This document shows, one piece after another, positions 24,510 through 37,190 of a stretch of 64,000 bases of DNA. This DNA comes from Druceiella hillmani (taxonomy: Eukaryota; Arthropoda; Insecta; Lepidoptera; Hepialidae), in the NCBI GenBank assembly GCA_039881145.1, contig JAYKKI010000067.1:1312001-1376000 (forward strand), written 5' to 3'. The notes beneath the pieces are model-generated. The model was given only the letters and a program-made list of their open reading frames with translations. It was not told the DNA's origin and made no database searches. Both the position numbers and the translations under genes were made by a program. Numbering within the stretch: the first letter of the stretch is position 1; each line of letters starts with the position of its first letter.

Positions 24510-25610
24510 GAAAATTAGTAAAATATAATTTAGTTTCAACATTTTGTGTCAAGACCGGTAATTACAATTTACATGACCTAAAACGTTAAACTCAATTTTC
24601 TTGACATTTTGGGTACTTTTACTTTACATCAAATCTGCAGTATAAATAATTAATAAGCTCTAAAATTAGATACACACCCCTACGTTAAGGGGTGGTAGGG
24701 ATGACGTAAAAATACTTTATGTGATTTCGTATAATATATTTTTGTATTATATATGACGTGCGAATCATAAAGAGTCACATCTGCCAATCACTGTATTATA
24801 AAATTATGTAACTTTACTATTATTGAAAATATTTAAATCACCATTATCACAATGTACAAATAATCTTCCTTCATCTACAAAGTGAGCTGTGAAGAAATGA
24901 ACTGCTGAGATTATATTTACTTGCCGGAGTGACAAACCCAATAACTTTTTTGATCAAGCTGTAGACTTACTCAGGTATGTATAGGACCCATGTAGTGCAA
25001 ATCGTTGATATTTCAATAGAAATATCGAAATTGTATCATTATGTTCGTCTGCTCGGATTTTATTAGAATATTTGCATTACATAACGGTAGATAAAGACAG
25101 CTCTGCACTACCAAGAGACACAGTTGGAATGCAATACATTTTACTTAGCTTAGCTTTGCTTTGGTATTTTGTTTTATGAACCGATCATTAATGACTTGTT
25201 AATTTATGTGGTTTTTCAAAATATTTGTTTTAAAAAAATATTTTTGGTCAAATTCGAACCCCACATTAGCTAATTGGTCTTCAAAGTTTTTAAACATAAA
25301 ATGTTATGTGTTTTTCATACAAATAAAGTAATTATTTTCCTATCGATAAAGTTGAATTTTATTTGTAAAACTTTGAAATCTTGACTTCTTAAATATCGAA
25401 GACATTATTAAATATCTTTATACTTTTAATCAATTCGTCTAAATAAAACATCACATTTATTTTGAAAATTCAATAAAATTAGAATGAAGTGGGTGAAATT
25501 ATTTAAAACAAAGAAAATTATACCGAAAAAGGATGCATGACAGTTATGCAAGTTAGAAACGAAACTTGTTGTTTTCCATCCTCTGTGTTGATTGTTACCA
25601 GTTCTATCTA
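24510..25610. other. AT-rich non-coding DNA
   Basis: A short GC-richer hairpin lies near 24677-24697 (ACCCCTACGTTAAGGGGT). Nothing else is supported. Confidence 0.45.
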
Positions 25611-25815
25611 CATCTTTTTCCTGCTCTGTATTTCTATCTCTCTCTCTATCTCTCCTTCTTTCCCTCTCCATAATACCTTACCACCATACTTTCTTCCGTC
25701 CCTGACTCCTTCCACTTTCTTTAATTCGTCCTGTTTTTACTCATTTGTTCATGCTACAGTTCCCCCTCCCACGGCTCATTCCCCTTTTCTCTCATTTCCT
25801 ATTGACTCAAAAACG
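25611..25815. repeat. Pyrimidine-rich low-complexity tract
   Basis: About 200 bases on the plus strand are dominated by C and T, including TCTCTCTCTCTATCTCTCC near 25638. The open frames on both strands across it (95 and 81 codons) are low-complexity artefacts. Confidence 0.75.
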
Positions 25816-26666
25816 TCAAATTAAAAAACAATCAACAATTTAAAGAGGATTTAATTGTCTTAATTATCTGAAATCAACATCTTCAAATTCTAATCCAGTT
25901 TAGATGCGACCCTAATTTTCTAGAGCAAATAACAAAACATGTAAGAGCGTTGAAGTAGAAAGGAATTAACTACAGGGCTTTTAAGCGAGGCTTAAGCTTA
26001 AGTAAATAAGTTTAAGCGAATAAATTTTGTTGAATTGGGATATCTGTTGCATATTTATAAGGAAGGAGCCTTATATTCCAACAAAAACGAAAATAGTTTA
26101 AAATTAAATTACATATTTGATGTTAGAAATGGTGTCAAAGATTAAAAGGACTTAATGATAGTCATTTTAATATTAATGTGACGATACTTGTTAGCAAATT
26201 CCTTACTCACGGCTAATGTTTGGAGTTAGCCAGTCAGGGCCAAAAATTATTTTCAGACAGTAAAAAAATAATCAAACAGGTAACCAATTGTGAACTAATA
26301 AAATACTTGACGCATTTGACCCTAAAATCACGTCTCGAAACAGGAAAATATGTCGTGGTGGCAAAAACCTAAGTATTCAAACGGTAAGAGAATCTCAATA
26401 TAACAAATAAGCACTAGCTTTGCCCCATCACTCATTTAAAGTTAAATTTATTTCCATTACACGTTCTCCTTGCAGTCCAGAATCACATTTTCTTGTGTAA
26501 ATTAAATGTTTTCATTTTCAAGAATCTACTTGCCTTTTATACCTTTATATCGATCTACATTTTACCATCTTTATATATTCCGTAGTGGTAAAATACTAAC
26601 TTCTTCTCATAATAAACTACATTCTTTAGTGAACAAAATAATAGCGATGGTTCTTTATCACGATAA
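25816..26666. other. AT-rich non-coding DNA, nothing recognised
   Basis: No motif, tandem repeat or RNA gene is visible. Confidence 0.5.
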
Positions 26667-26850
26667 TCAGTCACGTGCATCACGAGTTATTTCATTCCAA
26701 GTTTTGCAAACGTTCTTCAGTTCAGCCAACTTCACCCGCCACCAGGAATATTTCAGACGGCCACCTTTCCTCTTTCCTCGAGGGTTCCAATTCGAAACCC
26801 GTTTGGGAATATTGCCGGATTCTCCTCCATGCGTAATCCTATTCTATTTA
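26667..26850 (-). pseudogene. C-terminal tail of a LINE polyprotein
   Basis: On the minus strand one frame reads LRMEENP (frame-shifted start), IPKRVSNWNPRGKRK, GGRLKYSWW and CKTWNEITRDARD before a TGA at 26667. This corresponds to the post-RT tail of many non-LTR retrotransposons: H.LRM, W.P.GKRKRGRPK.TWRR, then TW.E....A.DR. The canonical RGRPK is GGRLK here. Only about 60 residues remain, which is shorter than most LINE insertions. The plus-strand 127-codon frame (26506-26889) is its shadow. Confidence 0.65.
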
Positions 26851-26889
26851 CGGTATTTATTTTATTTTTATCGAAACATTCTTCCATGA

Positions 26890-28920
26890 AAGTAGTAGTA
26901 TTCGTTATATATTTTCATGGATAAGGACGTTCGGAGAATTTACCTAAGGCGGCGATTGACAAAGACTTGGAAACACCTTATGAGGTAGTTTGTTATCTTT
27001 CATTTCTCGCACTCATGTGGCAGTACAGGTTTGAAATTGGACTAGAATATTTTGTTTTTTACCCTTGAAACTCAAAATATTTAGGTCAAACTTGAAACGT
27101 ATATATGTACCAATAATATAACTACCATAAATACACAGTTGCACGAAATTGCATTCTCAAAATATATTAATTGTTCAAAATACGTCATCAATACCTGATT
27201 CCTGATGACGTATTTTGAATAATATATATTAATATCAATTTACTGATGCAACTGAAACTTCCGATTGAAAATTAAGTGTTCAATATGTTGAACGAAACAA
27301 ACATATTTATTTTCTAGATTACGCTATTAATTAATCAAGAAGCTATGGATAGGATGAAAGACTATTTTTAAGTTTAAGAAAATTTATGATACGAAATTTT
27401 TTAGAGAATTATTCAATTATCATCTTAGACATTATTTGATGAATTTCCTAATCGTGAAGTAAAATTGTATTTATGTTTAATACGTATGTAAAATTTTACT
27501 TTAATACTTATTTTCAAATTAATTTCGGAAGAAACGTAAAGCATAACAAAATTGGAAAGACTTATATCCAGATTATATATAGTAATATGTAAACCATACA
27601 AGCAAGGAAACAGCCATGGCTTATTTAATTATTCATTCTTAACTTTTACATTGAGTCTTGAGTAAATAAATACATAAAACATATTTAAATTCAAGTATCA
27701 TAGTTATTAAATACTGTCGCCGTTTTTATACGATCTCCATTGTTATAAAATCCGTCATCGATCAGAACAGATAGTATATAATCCGTGGGTCAGCTACTAT
27801 AATTTTATTTTACTCGATTATATTAATGGTTGCGGTAGATTTTTGTCCAATATCTTCAACTTTAAATAAGTCAAGAATCATTCAGGTGTTTTCTAAAAAA
27901 CATTAATAATTTTGAAACGGAGGTATAAATCTTTTGATAGGGCTTGAATATATGTGCAAATATAAGCTTACTCCACAATCGATTAATTCGCTGGAGATTT
28001 AAATATTCTCAAGAATATCGTTGGAAAAAGCTGGTATATAGAAGAAAATGAAAAAGAATTATGCGATTTGGAGACAATAAAATGATTAACCAGATCGAAT
28101 ACAGTGAAAATAGGTTCATTTTTTTTAATATTTAGGGAATATTTCGTGAAAATAATATAATTTGAAGTAAAAAATGAATAAAAATGACTATATTTGATCG
28201 AAATCTGACACGGGTAAACATAAAGGAAGAAAATGCTCTGGACGTTTCCATCACTTCTTTTCAAATTAGGACAAAATATATATCTAGTACAAGTAAATAG
28301 GGAAGAACATAGAAATGACTTTTAAAATAGGTTTGGATAAGACTAAGAAAATCTAAAGACTCGTTAAAAGAATAACTAATTGTAAAAATGTGGTATATAC
28401 GCAATGAAGATGAGTGATGGGAAAAATATACCACTACAACATTTTAAGCTAGTTTTGTTTTCTGCAAAACTTCCGGTACTTTTATTTACAGCGCCCTGAT
28501 ATGTGATGCACGATATTGATTTTAGCTCAACTGACTATATTCTGTGTAATTGAATGAAGTATTCCGGTAGTCCAGGTTATTTCATATTCAAATTCTTGGA
28601 TCTGGCTAAAGAGAACTTGAAGGATATATACCTTCACCGCAAAATTTAATTTATTTAACGCCTTAAATTTCGCAGTGTGTTTCACTTTACTCTTATTATT
28701 TCGATCTTGCATTAAAAATACTCTCCCGCTACATGCGAGGAGCAACGGAAAAGTACGTAAAAACCCAACTCCGACGTATCAGCAACATATACTTTTAAAG
28801 GGGTTCTGAATAAGGTTTTCTTTCATAATACCTTTCCTGATTCTATTTATTAAATTTCGTTTCGTTTGGTTGTCTGTATTACTTTCACAGTTCAACTACT
28901 GATTCTGTTTTATGTATGCA
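26890..28920. other. AT-rich non-coding DNA with one hairpin
   Basis: Apart from the hairpin at 27174-27219, listed separately, I see no supported structure. The minus-strand frames 27983-28264 and 28527-28745 have no recognisable motif. Confidence 0.45.
27174..27219. repeat. Perfect 17-bp hairpin with 12-nt loop
   Basis: Arms 27174-27190 (TTCAAAATACGTCATCA) and 27203-27219 are exact reverse complements. Weaker pairing extends outward through TA-rich sequence. Too small and perfect to classify; it may be the core of a small foldback transposon. Confidence 0.7.
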
Positions 28921-28960
28921 CACACTTATATATGTATGTGTGTGTATGTATATGTATATA

Positions 28961-29121
<161 letters not shown>

Positions 29122-29129
29122 ACACATTT

Positions 29130-29862
29130 TTGTGCATCTATGAATACTGTGTCACAAAAAATGGAGTCGAGTGGAAGCAAAGAGGTAGGGAATCTGAAAA
29201 CCTGTTCGAAACACCTGTGTATCTTCAACGATTTTGGATAGTTTCTGAGTAATACATTTTTTTATGTTTCTTTATGTATGCCTAACTCATAAATTGACGA
29301 CAAAATGTTTGTTTCTGACACAGGGCCATAAAATTAATAAAAAGGATATTCAGATCACCAGATTTCGAACAAAATTTCTGATGTCATTATAAAAAAAGTT
29401 CTCATAACTGTTTTCCCAGAAACTATGAAAATGTATTTCGTATAGGTCTTGAAAACTTCTACTTCCCTGCTTCTGTTTGACGTTATTTTTGGGATACCAT
29501 TATATGTATGGTACACCCGTATATGTATAAGATGCTATTTTGGGGACACCTATATATAGGACAGCTGTATATGTACTTCCATGCATCAAACTAACATATG
29601 TTTCATGCAAAAAACCTAAGCATGGGACTTTCGTGAATTTAAATATATTTTCCTGATTAAAAATCCATTAGTAACCTTGTGAAAAATGTTTCGCCAAATT
29701 TTACTTTGACTGAAGAACATGGGATGTTAAATAAATAAAAGAAGACATTTCCAATAAATACATATTGACATAATGAACACTACGATTGGATTATCATTTT
29801 AAATAATTTGTAAAAGTTAAAGAAACTTTCGAAGTGATATGTATCTAAAATGTAAAAAAATT
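29130..29862. other. AT-rich non-coding DNA
   Basis: The area near 29490-29580 holds repeated GTATATGTA-type words and the short palindrome CCTATATATAGG, but no clear element. Confidence 0.45.
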
Positions 29863-30410
29863 AAGTTCATAACTCAACCTACCGGAACATGCACCATGAT
29901 ATTGATGAAAATTCTTCCAACTTTAAAGAAAAATATTTCATCTAACCTATAAGGTAAAAATTTTACTTTTTTTATCGAACCTTTGTCTTGGATCCATTAT
30001 TCTACTTTGAAAGGTAGTTTGGAAATGTTGCAGTGATTGATTATTTGGTGGGTATATTTTCTTCGTTATTTAACTTTAAGTATACTTTATACATACGTAC
30101 GTCATTTGTCTTATTTATCTAGATTTTGTATTAAATTTAAGTTCATAACTCAACCTATAAGAATATGCACCCTGTTATTGATGAAAACTCTTCCAACGTC
30201 GGAGGAAAATATTTTATCTAACTTATAACCTGAAAAGTTTACTTTTCTGATTGAACCTTTATATTGGATACATTATTCTACTTTTAAGATAATTCGGATA
30301 TGTTTCAGTGATTGATTATTTGGTATATTTTCTTCTTTAGTTAACTTTAAGTATGCTTTATGCAGTCTTAAGCCATTTGTATTATTTATTTATACGTAAG
30401 TGATCTGCCC
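29863..30410. repeat. Tandem duplication, 276-bp unit
   Basis: The word AAGTTCATAACTCAACCTA begins both copies, at 29863 and 30139. Parallel matches follow across the whole unit, including TCTTCCAAC, TATTGGATACATTATTCTAC against TTGGATCCATTATTCTAC, and GTGATTGATTATTTGG. Divergence is moderate. No protein motif in either copy. Confidence 0.85.
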
Positions 30411-30837
30411 TATTTATTTCGATATATAAGTTAAAGTTTCGACGAAATTCGTTTGAATTCTTGCACACGCCGGTGAATATATTCTTCAAAGCATAATATT
30501 TTCTTCTTTTCGGAAATAATATTTACATGCAGAGTATTTCAGAATAATAATTTTTTTAAAATCATTTCATTTGAAATAAAATTAGCTTAGGCCATTGTTA
30601 TAATAACAGAATTTTGGAGAATTTCAAGCCATTGTATTATAATAGTGACAAGAAAAATTGTTTCTGTTTTCATTAACTTTTTAAATATAATTATTTGAAA
30701 AATTGTTGATTAACTAGAAAAACGTGGTGGTGCGAATATATTTTATCCCACAATAGCTTCATTAACAATAGTTTCACAATTTCGACTGAAATTTGCTCAT
30801 TTGAATAAAAATAGTTCGACCTTGGTTTGTTCAATGC
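30411..30837. other. AT-rich non-coding DNA, nothing recognised
   Basis: No supported structure between the two tandem duplications. Confidence 0.45.
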
Positions 30838-31151
30838 GCTTGCCAGTATACGTTTAACTTTTACTTATACCACAAATCATTGTTACTGAAGAAAGTTTTA
30901 TAGATTTCGAAGCTATTTATTTCGCGTTCAGTTTCAAAGGCTGTACACGTGTAAAAAAATTGGCTAATGACCTGAATGATTTCGAGTCTAATTTGCTTGC
31001 CAGAATACGTTTCAAAACTTTTACTTATACCACAAATCATTGTTACTAGAGAAAGTTTTACAGATTTAGAAGCTATTTATTTCTCGTTTTGTTTCAAAAG
31101 CTATACACGTGTAAACAAATTGGATAATAACCTGAAATATTTGGAGCGTTG
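30838..31151. repeat. Tandem duplication, 157-bp unit
   Basis: Copies 30838-30994 and 30995-31151 share GCTTGCCAG.ATACGTTT, ACTTATACCACAAATCATTG, AGAAGCTATTTATTTC-type words and ACACGTGTAAA. They differ by scattered substitutions. They lie only 430 bp from the 276-bp duplication but are unrelated to it. Confidence 0.85.
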
Positions 31152-32554
31152 TTGCTGAACAATTCTATATTGGGAAACATGTTCTATTTTGAAATTATTA
31201 TTAAACATATTATCATAATAGAAATTATATCTCATGTTACGATCGTATTGATATTTCAGCGTTCATGATAAGCTATTACACAGTGCGCTGGAGTGAAGAG
31301 GATTCGAAGATCAGTATATCATGGCATATTCTGTAAGTATGTTTTGAGTATCCGAATTATTTTAGGAACCATGTTTCGTGTATTACTTAATCTTTTATTA
31401 TTAGATATTTTTCTAAATGTCAATCTTACTTATAAAAAGGTTGAAATCAAAGTTGTTTTTAGAAAAACTGTTTTTTTAATATTTCGATACTACATTTTAA
31501 GAGAATCGAACTGGTACATTTACTATAACAACCGCGTTGTATACTCGCCAGATTATGTAAGCGCTTGATCTGATTGGCGAAGTTCATTTGAAAATAGTTA
31601 TATCTAAATGCAAAATTAATTTCGATTACTTTTCACAAATATTTAGTCCTCAAAGCCCTTATTTGGTATCTATATAATTGAGCTTAGTTTGAAGCAAACG
31701 GCTGCAATACCAGTAACGAGGCATATTCCAAAGATCATGCGTATTCACTTGTATTGTAGTAATGCTGAGTATAAGTTATTTAAGTATAATGTAAGAGCAA
31801 CGAGGATATTCATGTGAGTATATAACTTTATTTTATTCGCGTATAATGTTCATTCGGGGAAGAATTACATTATTGGCATATCGTAGTCGAACAGACGAAA
31901 ATACGAAACCAGCGCCAAATGTACCGGAAGTAACTTGGCAAACGTTATAATGGTTATATATGCTACAATAGAGTTTCAAAATTTTGAAATAACTGATTTA
32001 GAGCTTTGCATCTCATACTTGCGCTTAAAAATGTTCTGCCAGCTAATGGAAATATTTATTTAACTTATATGTTATTTATTTATGGCCATCTATGAAGTTG
32101 ACTGATAGTAATTTGAAATTTCAGAAGATAAGTCTTAAAGTGACCTCCATTTTATTATATTTGTTATAAATAAGTTTTATATTTAAATAAGGCCGTTTGA
32201 TCGAAACATTTTACTAAGTTTAAAAATATTTTAGTTTCGTATATTAATTTGTTAATAAATGTATAAAATATAACAAAATTATCACAATAAATTGTAATAT
32301 GGTCAAAAATTTAAAATGACTTAATTTCGACATAAGCAAATTATTTATTGCCTGGAGATTGTCATCCCTTCATCTCTTATACAGATAGTCACCATATTTC
32401 ATTTTCCATCCTAATTGTTTCAAGTGATTATTGAATTAGTTTTACATTCGGTCTCTACTACTGGCCTGTTTTGTATTTGAGTTTTTCCAAATTAATGGTA
32501 AAAGAAATATATTAATATAGCTATTTATCGACCCATATTCAACCCACGGGTCCT
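31152..32554. other. AT-rich non-coding DNA, nothing recognised
   Basis: The 91-codon frame at 31293-31568 has no family motif. Confidence 0.45.
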
Positions 32555-32645
32555 TAAAATTTTGTTATATCCGTCCATCCATGAAGCCGTTATAGCACCA
32601 TAATTTTTAGGGATCCGTACCTCGAAAGGAGAAAAGGGGGACCAT
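32555..32645 (+). mobile_element. Insect-type dispersed repeat fragment
   Basis: The segment TTTTTAGGGATCCGTACCTCGAAAGG, written here in pieces as TTTTTAGGGATCCG and TACCTCGAAAGG (about 32605-32630), closely follows a phrase that recurs in many insect genomes (GGGTTCCGTACCTCAAAAGG type). The family is not assigned. It directly precedes the GTGC tract, which such repeats often border. Confidence 0.35.
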
Positions 32646-32675
32646 TGTCATGTATCCACCATATCACGTACATGT

Positions 32676-32779
32676 GTGCGCGCATGCATGCGTGCGTGCG
32701 TGCGTGCGTGCCTGCATGCGCACCTGCGTGCGCGCGTGTGTACGAGCGAACGTGCGTGCGTGGGATCGTGCGTGCGTTA
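32676..32779. repeat. GTGC-rich tetranucleotide tract
   Basis: About 100 bases of mixed GTGC, CATG and GCGC words, with pure runs of GTGC near 32693-32710. It is by far the most GC- and CpG-rich spot in its neighbourhood. The ORFs on both strands here (alternating Ala/Cys/Arg/His) are artefacts. The alternating purine-pyrimidine pattern is of the Z-DNA-prone kind. Confidence 0.85.
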
Positions 32780-32789
32780 TTTTTAATCC

Positions 32790-33155
32790 CGCCGTTATAT
32801 GTACTTACTGGCATATATTGACATTTGGTTCATAAATGGACGTTAAAATTACAGTTAAAAGTACCAGATTTAATAAGTGGTTTGAGAGATATAAGGAGCC
32901 AAATAGAAATAAATTTAATATTTTTATTAATAACACAAAATAGTATCAAATCCCTCATGTATAAAATTCAAAGTTCAATGACTTTCAGTCACTTAGGAGT
33001 AGTTTAGCAGTTTATTTAGTGCTAAGTTTTTAGATTCGCCTAAAGGTTTGCGATGAATTCCTACCAAGAAAGGGTCTTATTTGAATTTTAAATACAAGGA
33101 ACCTCAGAAATAAATGTGGCGCTTAATTAGTAATATCTTCTCATTCTGAAAAGAG
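32790..33155. other. AT-rich non-coding DNA, nothing recognised
   Basis: The 60-codon frame at 32825-33007 has no motif. Confidence 0.45.
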
Positions 33156-33159
33156 AGCA

Positions 33160-33222
33160 AGAAGAGAGAAGTGTGAAAAAGTGAGAGAGAGAGAAGGAAA
33201 GAGTGGGAGGGGAGGGATTGAA
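33160..33222. repeat. Purine-rich (GA) tract
   Basis: Sixty bases on the plus strand are almost only A and G, with GTGAGAGAGAGAGAAGG near 33180 and GGGAGGGGAGGGA at the end. It could form triplex-type DNA. Confidence 0.8.
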
Positions 33223-33229
33223 TGATTGA

Positions 33230-36200
33230 CGAAGTCAATGGAAAAGAATTATTGGGAATTATCTTTTCTATACATATTATATTAATGATCTTTTTTATAA
33301 ATACTTATTAATGAACAAATATTTTTGTTATCTAAATAATTTTTTTATTACTGTAAACATTTACATACGTGAATCATAAATACAAAGAAGAAAATTGATG
33401 AAAACTAAACTATGAAAATAGACAATAAATATAGAATGACATTATAAAATATTTATAACCCTGCTGTACACTTCATTAGGGCAGAGCCGATTACAATCTG
33501 GGTCCATCATTTGGAACCCATACGAAGCGAAGTACGGGTTAATGACTGAACGTGCGAGAAGACTTTCCTCTGATATCTGCATATGAGACAGTGCAATTAT
33601 TTCCCGTTTCTATTTCCTACCGATTTTCTCTTTGTTATGCTAGGTTTCTATTCTTTGCATCTCGGAAGAGACCTTGCGCTTATGAAATCTAACTTCTAGC
33701 AATTATAAGGAAAATTCCTGTTCCTGCATTATTGAGTAAACTTTCATTCTACATACTTGATAATTTCCTGTCCTCAAGCAATCATCATATTTTTGCTATA
33801 CCGTTCTCTAGAATCGAATTTTATTGGAATTGTACTATTCCCGTCCCGCAGTATTCATTTGCTTAACTAGCTGACAGCGGTGGCATCAGAAAATGATTTG
33901 TTTATGATGAACGAAAGTAAATTTTTCAAAACGTGTAGTTGTTATCTTTTACAGTTCTTTATTTGGTATTCATGCTTAATCTAAAAGTTTCTAATTTTAT
34001 AAACCATTAATTTATTATCGTATGACTACCTGTAATGTATCGATAAATGTATGTGTGTAAATGAATAAATAAATATACTTTATTATTTAATCAGTTCTGA
34101 AGCGATACTTGTATTGCAACCATAGTTGGTAATGTCACTCAGATCAACTATTCAGAACGTCAGCGTATTTTCTTTCGATTAAGTAAATTTATTTTCTTCT
34201 AATTTTCATTATAATCTCAGTTGTTGCAGAGTGTGTACTCATTTTTTGGTTTAATATATCATAGATAATTAGCATTAAGTTTTCATTAGTATCAGCAGAT
34301 TAAGTGAACACTTTATTAGAATAGTATTATAAATTTGGCAAGAACAATATGCAAGAGTAAAATGGAACACGAAATACTTCTCTTTAGTATTTCGTGTTCC
34401 ATTTTACACCACAAGTTGATATCGCAATTATAATTGGCCAGAGTCAAAAAACATCTTAACTTGCTCACATTCCGATATTCAAAAATATTTGAATGGGGAA
34501 TTTATTAATATTTTTTTTGAATTTCTCATGCCGTATGGACATCAACTGAAAGCGCTAATAACATAAATTTCAGTAGAATTATCAACTTTTATATTAAGAT
34601 ATTTCTAGAGTTATATTAAAAATGTTTGCGTTGGTATATGAGGATCACGATTCCTCATAAACTATCAAATGTCGTATGTGGAAGTTCCTCATAAATCATT
34701 TGATGCGGCAACTTGAAATTTGAGCACATTTATAAAGTACATTAATTTACATAGGTACATTTCAAAATATAATGCCAAAAAAAAAATTTATAACGCAATT
34801 CAAAGAGTATTACGAAAGCACCACGAAGTTTTACGAAAGAGAATTTATTTCTTGACCACTTTTGAATGCGTGAATTGATGGCGCCTTCTTGATGTAAAGA
34901 TTCAACTTATTCCTTAGTTTAGCGACATAAACAATGAAGAATTATTCAAAGAAAAATATGTCATATTTGAGAATAAAAAAAGTATAGTAGTAGTAGAGAA
35001 ATTGAATGATTTGATCATTTAATTTGAATATCAAAAATATCTGAATATGTATTTCAGAGATAATGAAGAAGTACGCACTCTTAAGTTAAAATGTTATTAG
35101 GTGACAGTCCTTATAAACATTTTTTTACAAGATTGCTTCCTCTATCTGAAAGTATTAAGACAAACATTTTTTTAAATTCAGATGTACAAATACACACTGA
35201 TTATAGATTTAGATAGAATATATGGTACTTTGATTAATATATTTTATATTGCTGGATATATTGCTGGGTACACAGAAATTTAACTAAATATTTAACGGAT
35301 ATCGAAGTTTTTATGTAGTTATTTTAACTCATTTGTACATAGTGTTTTAATGTTAAAAATGGTTCCACCGCAGGTGAACGGTTAATTCTTACAGCTAATA
35401 TTGTTGTCATAGTACGTCGCGTCTCCAAACAACAGGTTAATTAGTTTTAAATCTTGCAATGGTCAACATGCATTTGTCTGTTTATAGTTACATATATGCT
35501 ATATTAATATCGCAATTGTGACAAGTATTATGAATTAACCAAAGTTAATGTGACGCACTTGAAATTTCAATTTTGTTATTGGCAATTAGCGAACAATCGA
35601 AAGTTCAGTTATTCACAGTAGAAGCAAATATTGGGTTATTTAGAAAGTAATTTTATATGAAAGTGGGAGACCGTTTATTTGTTATATTTATTACGTTATT
35701 AAATTTTATGGTAACCATTTCGACCTAACATTTTTATAACTTTTGAAAGTAATATCATCCCATGTTCGTCGAACTTCTGCTCTTTGCTTACAAAAAACTT
35801 AATCAAATGTTTTTGCTACCTCCTTTTAAAACGAATATCTTGTCATTTAAATAATTCTGTAGGGGTTGAAACAACTGAGCGTCGGTTGAAGCCCCATTAG
35901 TGCATAGGTGGGTATTGTTGAATACTCCATTCAAAAAGTTCATTTTCATTTCCCTTTTTTCAAATAACTTACAAAATGAGATTCGTAAAAAAACTTAGTA
36001 GAAAAAATAGCGGAACCAAAATCTTTCAAAAGGAATTTTGTAGTTAGTTATAAAAAGTTATAAAAGAATGGGCGTTACATAGATTACTTATTCGACAATA
36101 AATCTAAAAACGGAAAATAAAGAGAATTTGTCTATTGTTGGTAACTAAGCTAAAATTTATACCAATTTAGTAAATTTGTTGTCAAAAGATTAGACCTTTA

Positions 36201-37060
36201 TTTTAAATAAAGAAATTAACTGTAAGTAATTAAGAAATTAACTGTAAAACAAAATAAACAAAAAAGTAGTATTATCAACTTTTATAAAAAAAATTGTAAC
36301 TCGGTAATATCGGTCAATTCATATAAAAATATATCAAATAACACGTAATAGTAGTTGGTATAAATTAATCATTACTAATATGAATTGTACAAGCTTGGGA
36401 AGACAGCTTAAGTCAGTTGATTGATGAAAGCTCGCGGAATTCCTTGTAGAGAACGAAGCGTATATCGGCGTTAGTTTTAGTAAAAATGGTACTCAAAGAA
36501 GCTTTTACTTGATGCATTTGGCTGGTGATTTATTTTTATTAAGAATACGTTAGGGTTAGGGTATTTTTTGGAGTCATTAATCTACTTTTTCGTCGTGTCT
36601 TGTAAAGATTCAGGAAGGTTGCATAAATTCTTCGACTGAATTATTATACCGCCTCATATTTTAAATTTATTGCGTGGCGAATAAATGTTTAACCCTGGCT
36701 TCTTTTTGTTTATTATAGTATAATATTTGGGAACTTTTCCTAATTTACGCAATGCGATTAAATCTCTTTTATGCCGTGACTATAATTGAGCTCTTGAGAA
36801 AATGAGCAAGTAACCGGTTAAGAATCTTCTTCAATTAGTTACCGAAACCAATGTACGTACTGTACCGAGTCATCAGATCATCCGGGAAAAATTCATACTC
36901 AAGATCTTATTTAAGTTAATATAATGCACTAAAAGTCTTGGCATCAGATATCGCTAAGCGAATACATTTCGGCCTATTTATACCTTATAATGAAATATTC
37001 CAGAACTTTGACTTTTCTAAAAAAGTATAGAAATTATGGCTAAAAACCTTCAGCTGACCA
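33230..37060. other. AT-rich non-coding DNA with one perfect hairpin
   Basis: Besides the hairpin at 34358-34406, listed separately, there is a pair of loosely repeated words around 34651 and 34684 (TTCCTCATAAA) and a two-unit TTAGGG run near 36550. No gene is supported. Confidence 0.45.
34358..34406. repeat. Perfect 21-bp hairpin with 7-nt loop
   Basis: Arms 34358-34378 (TAAAATGGAACACGAAATAC plus T) and 34386-34406 are exact reverse complements. The stem is not TA-repetitive, so chance is unlikely. It may be a minimal foldback element or a small RNA hairpin. Confidence 0.8.
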
Positions 37061-37190
37061 TATATTTATATTTATATTCATATTTATATTTATATTTATA
37101 TTTATATTTATATTTATATTTATATTTATATTTATATTTATATTTATATTTATATTTATATTTATATTTATATTTATATTTATATTTATA
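37061..37190 (+). repeat. Satellite block 1: TTTATA hexamer
   Basis: About 21 units of TTTATA, with one early TTCATA, open the long satellite. The border with unique DNA is sharp after CAGCTGACCA. Confidence 0.95.

Noticed and set aside
25245..25262. TTCGAACCCC word considered as a tRNA T-arm on the minus strand
   Set aside because: No D-arm, anticodon stem or acceptor pairing lies at the right distances.
25426..25824. Arg/Glu-rich minus-strand and Ser/Pro-rich plus-strand frames
   Set aside because: They come from a pyrimidine-rich low-complexity tract and show no domain.
26506..26889. 127-codon plus-strand frame
   Set aside because: It is the antisense shadow of a LINE C-terminal tail readable on the minus strand (26667-26850).
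36549..36562. TTAGGG-like telomere words (two units)
   Set aside because: Only two units are present. Insect telomeres usually use TTAGG, and two units occur easily by chance.
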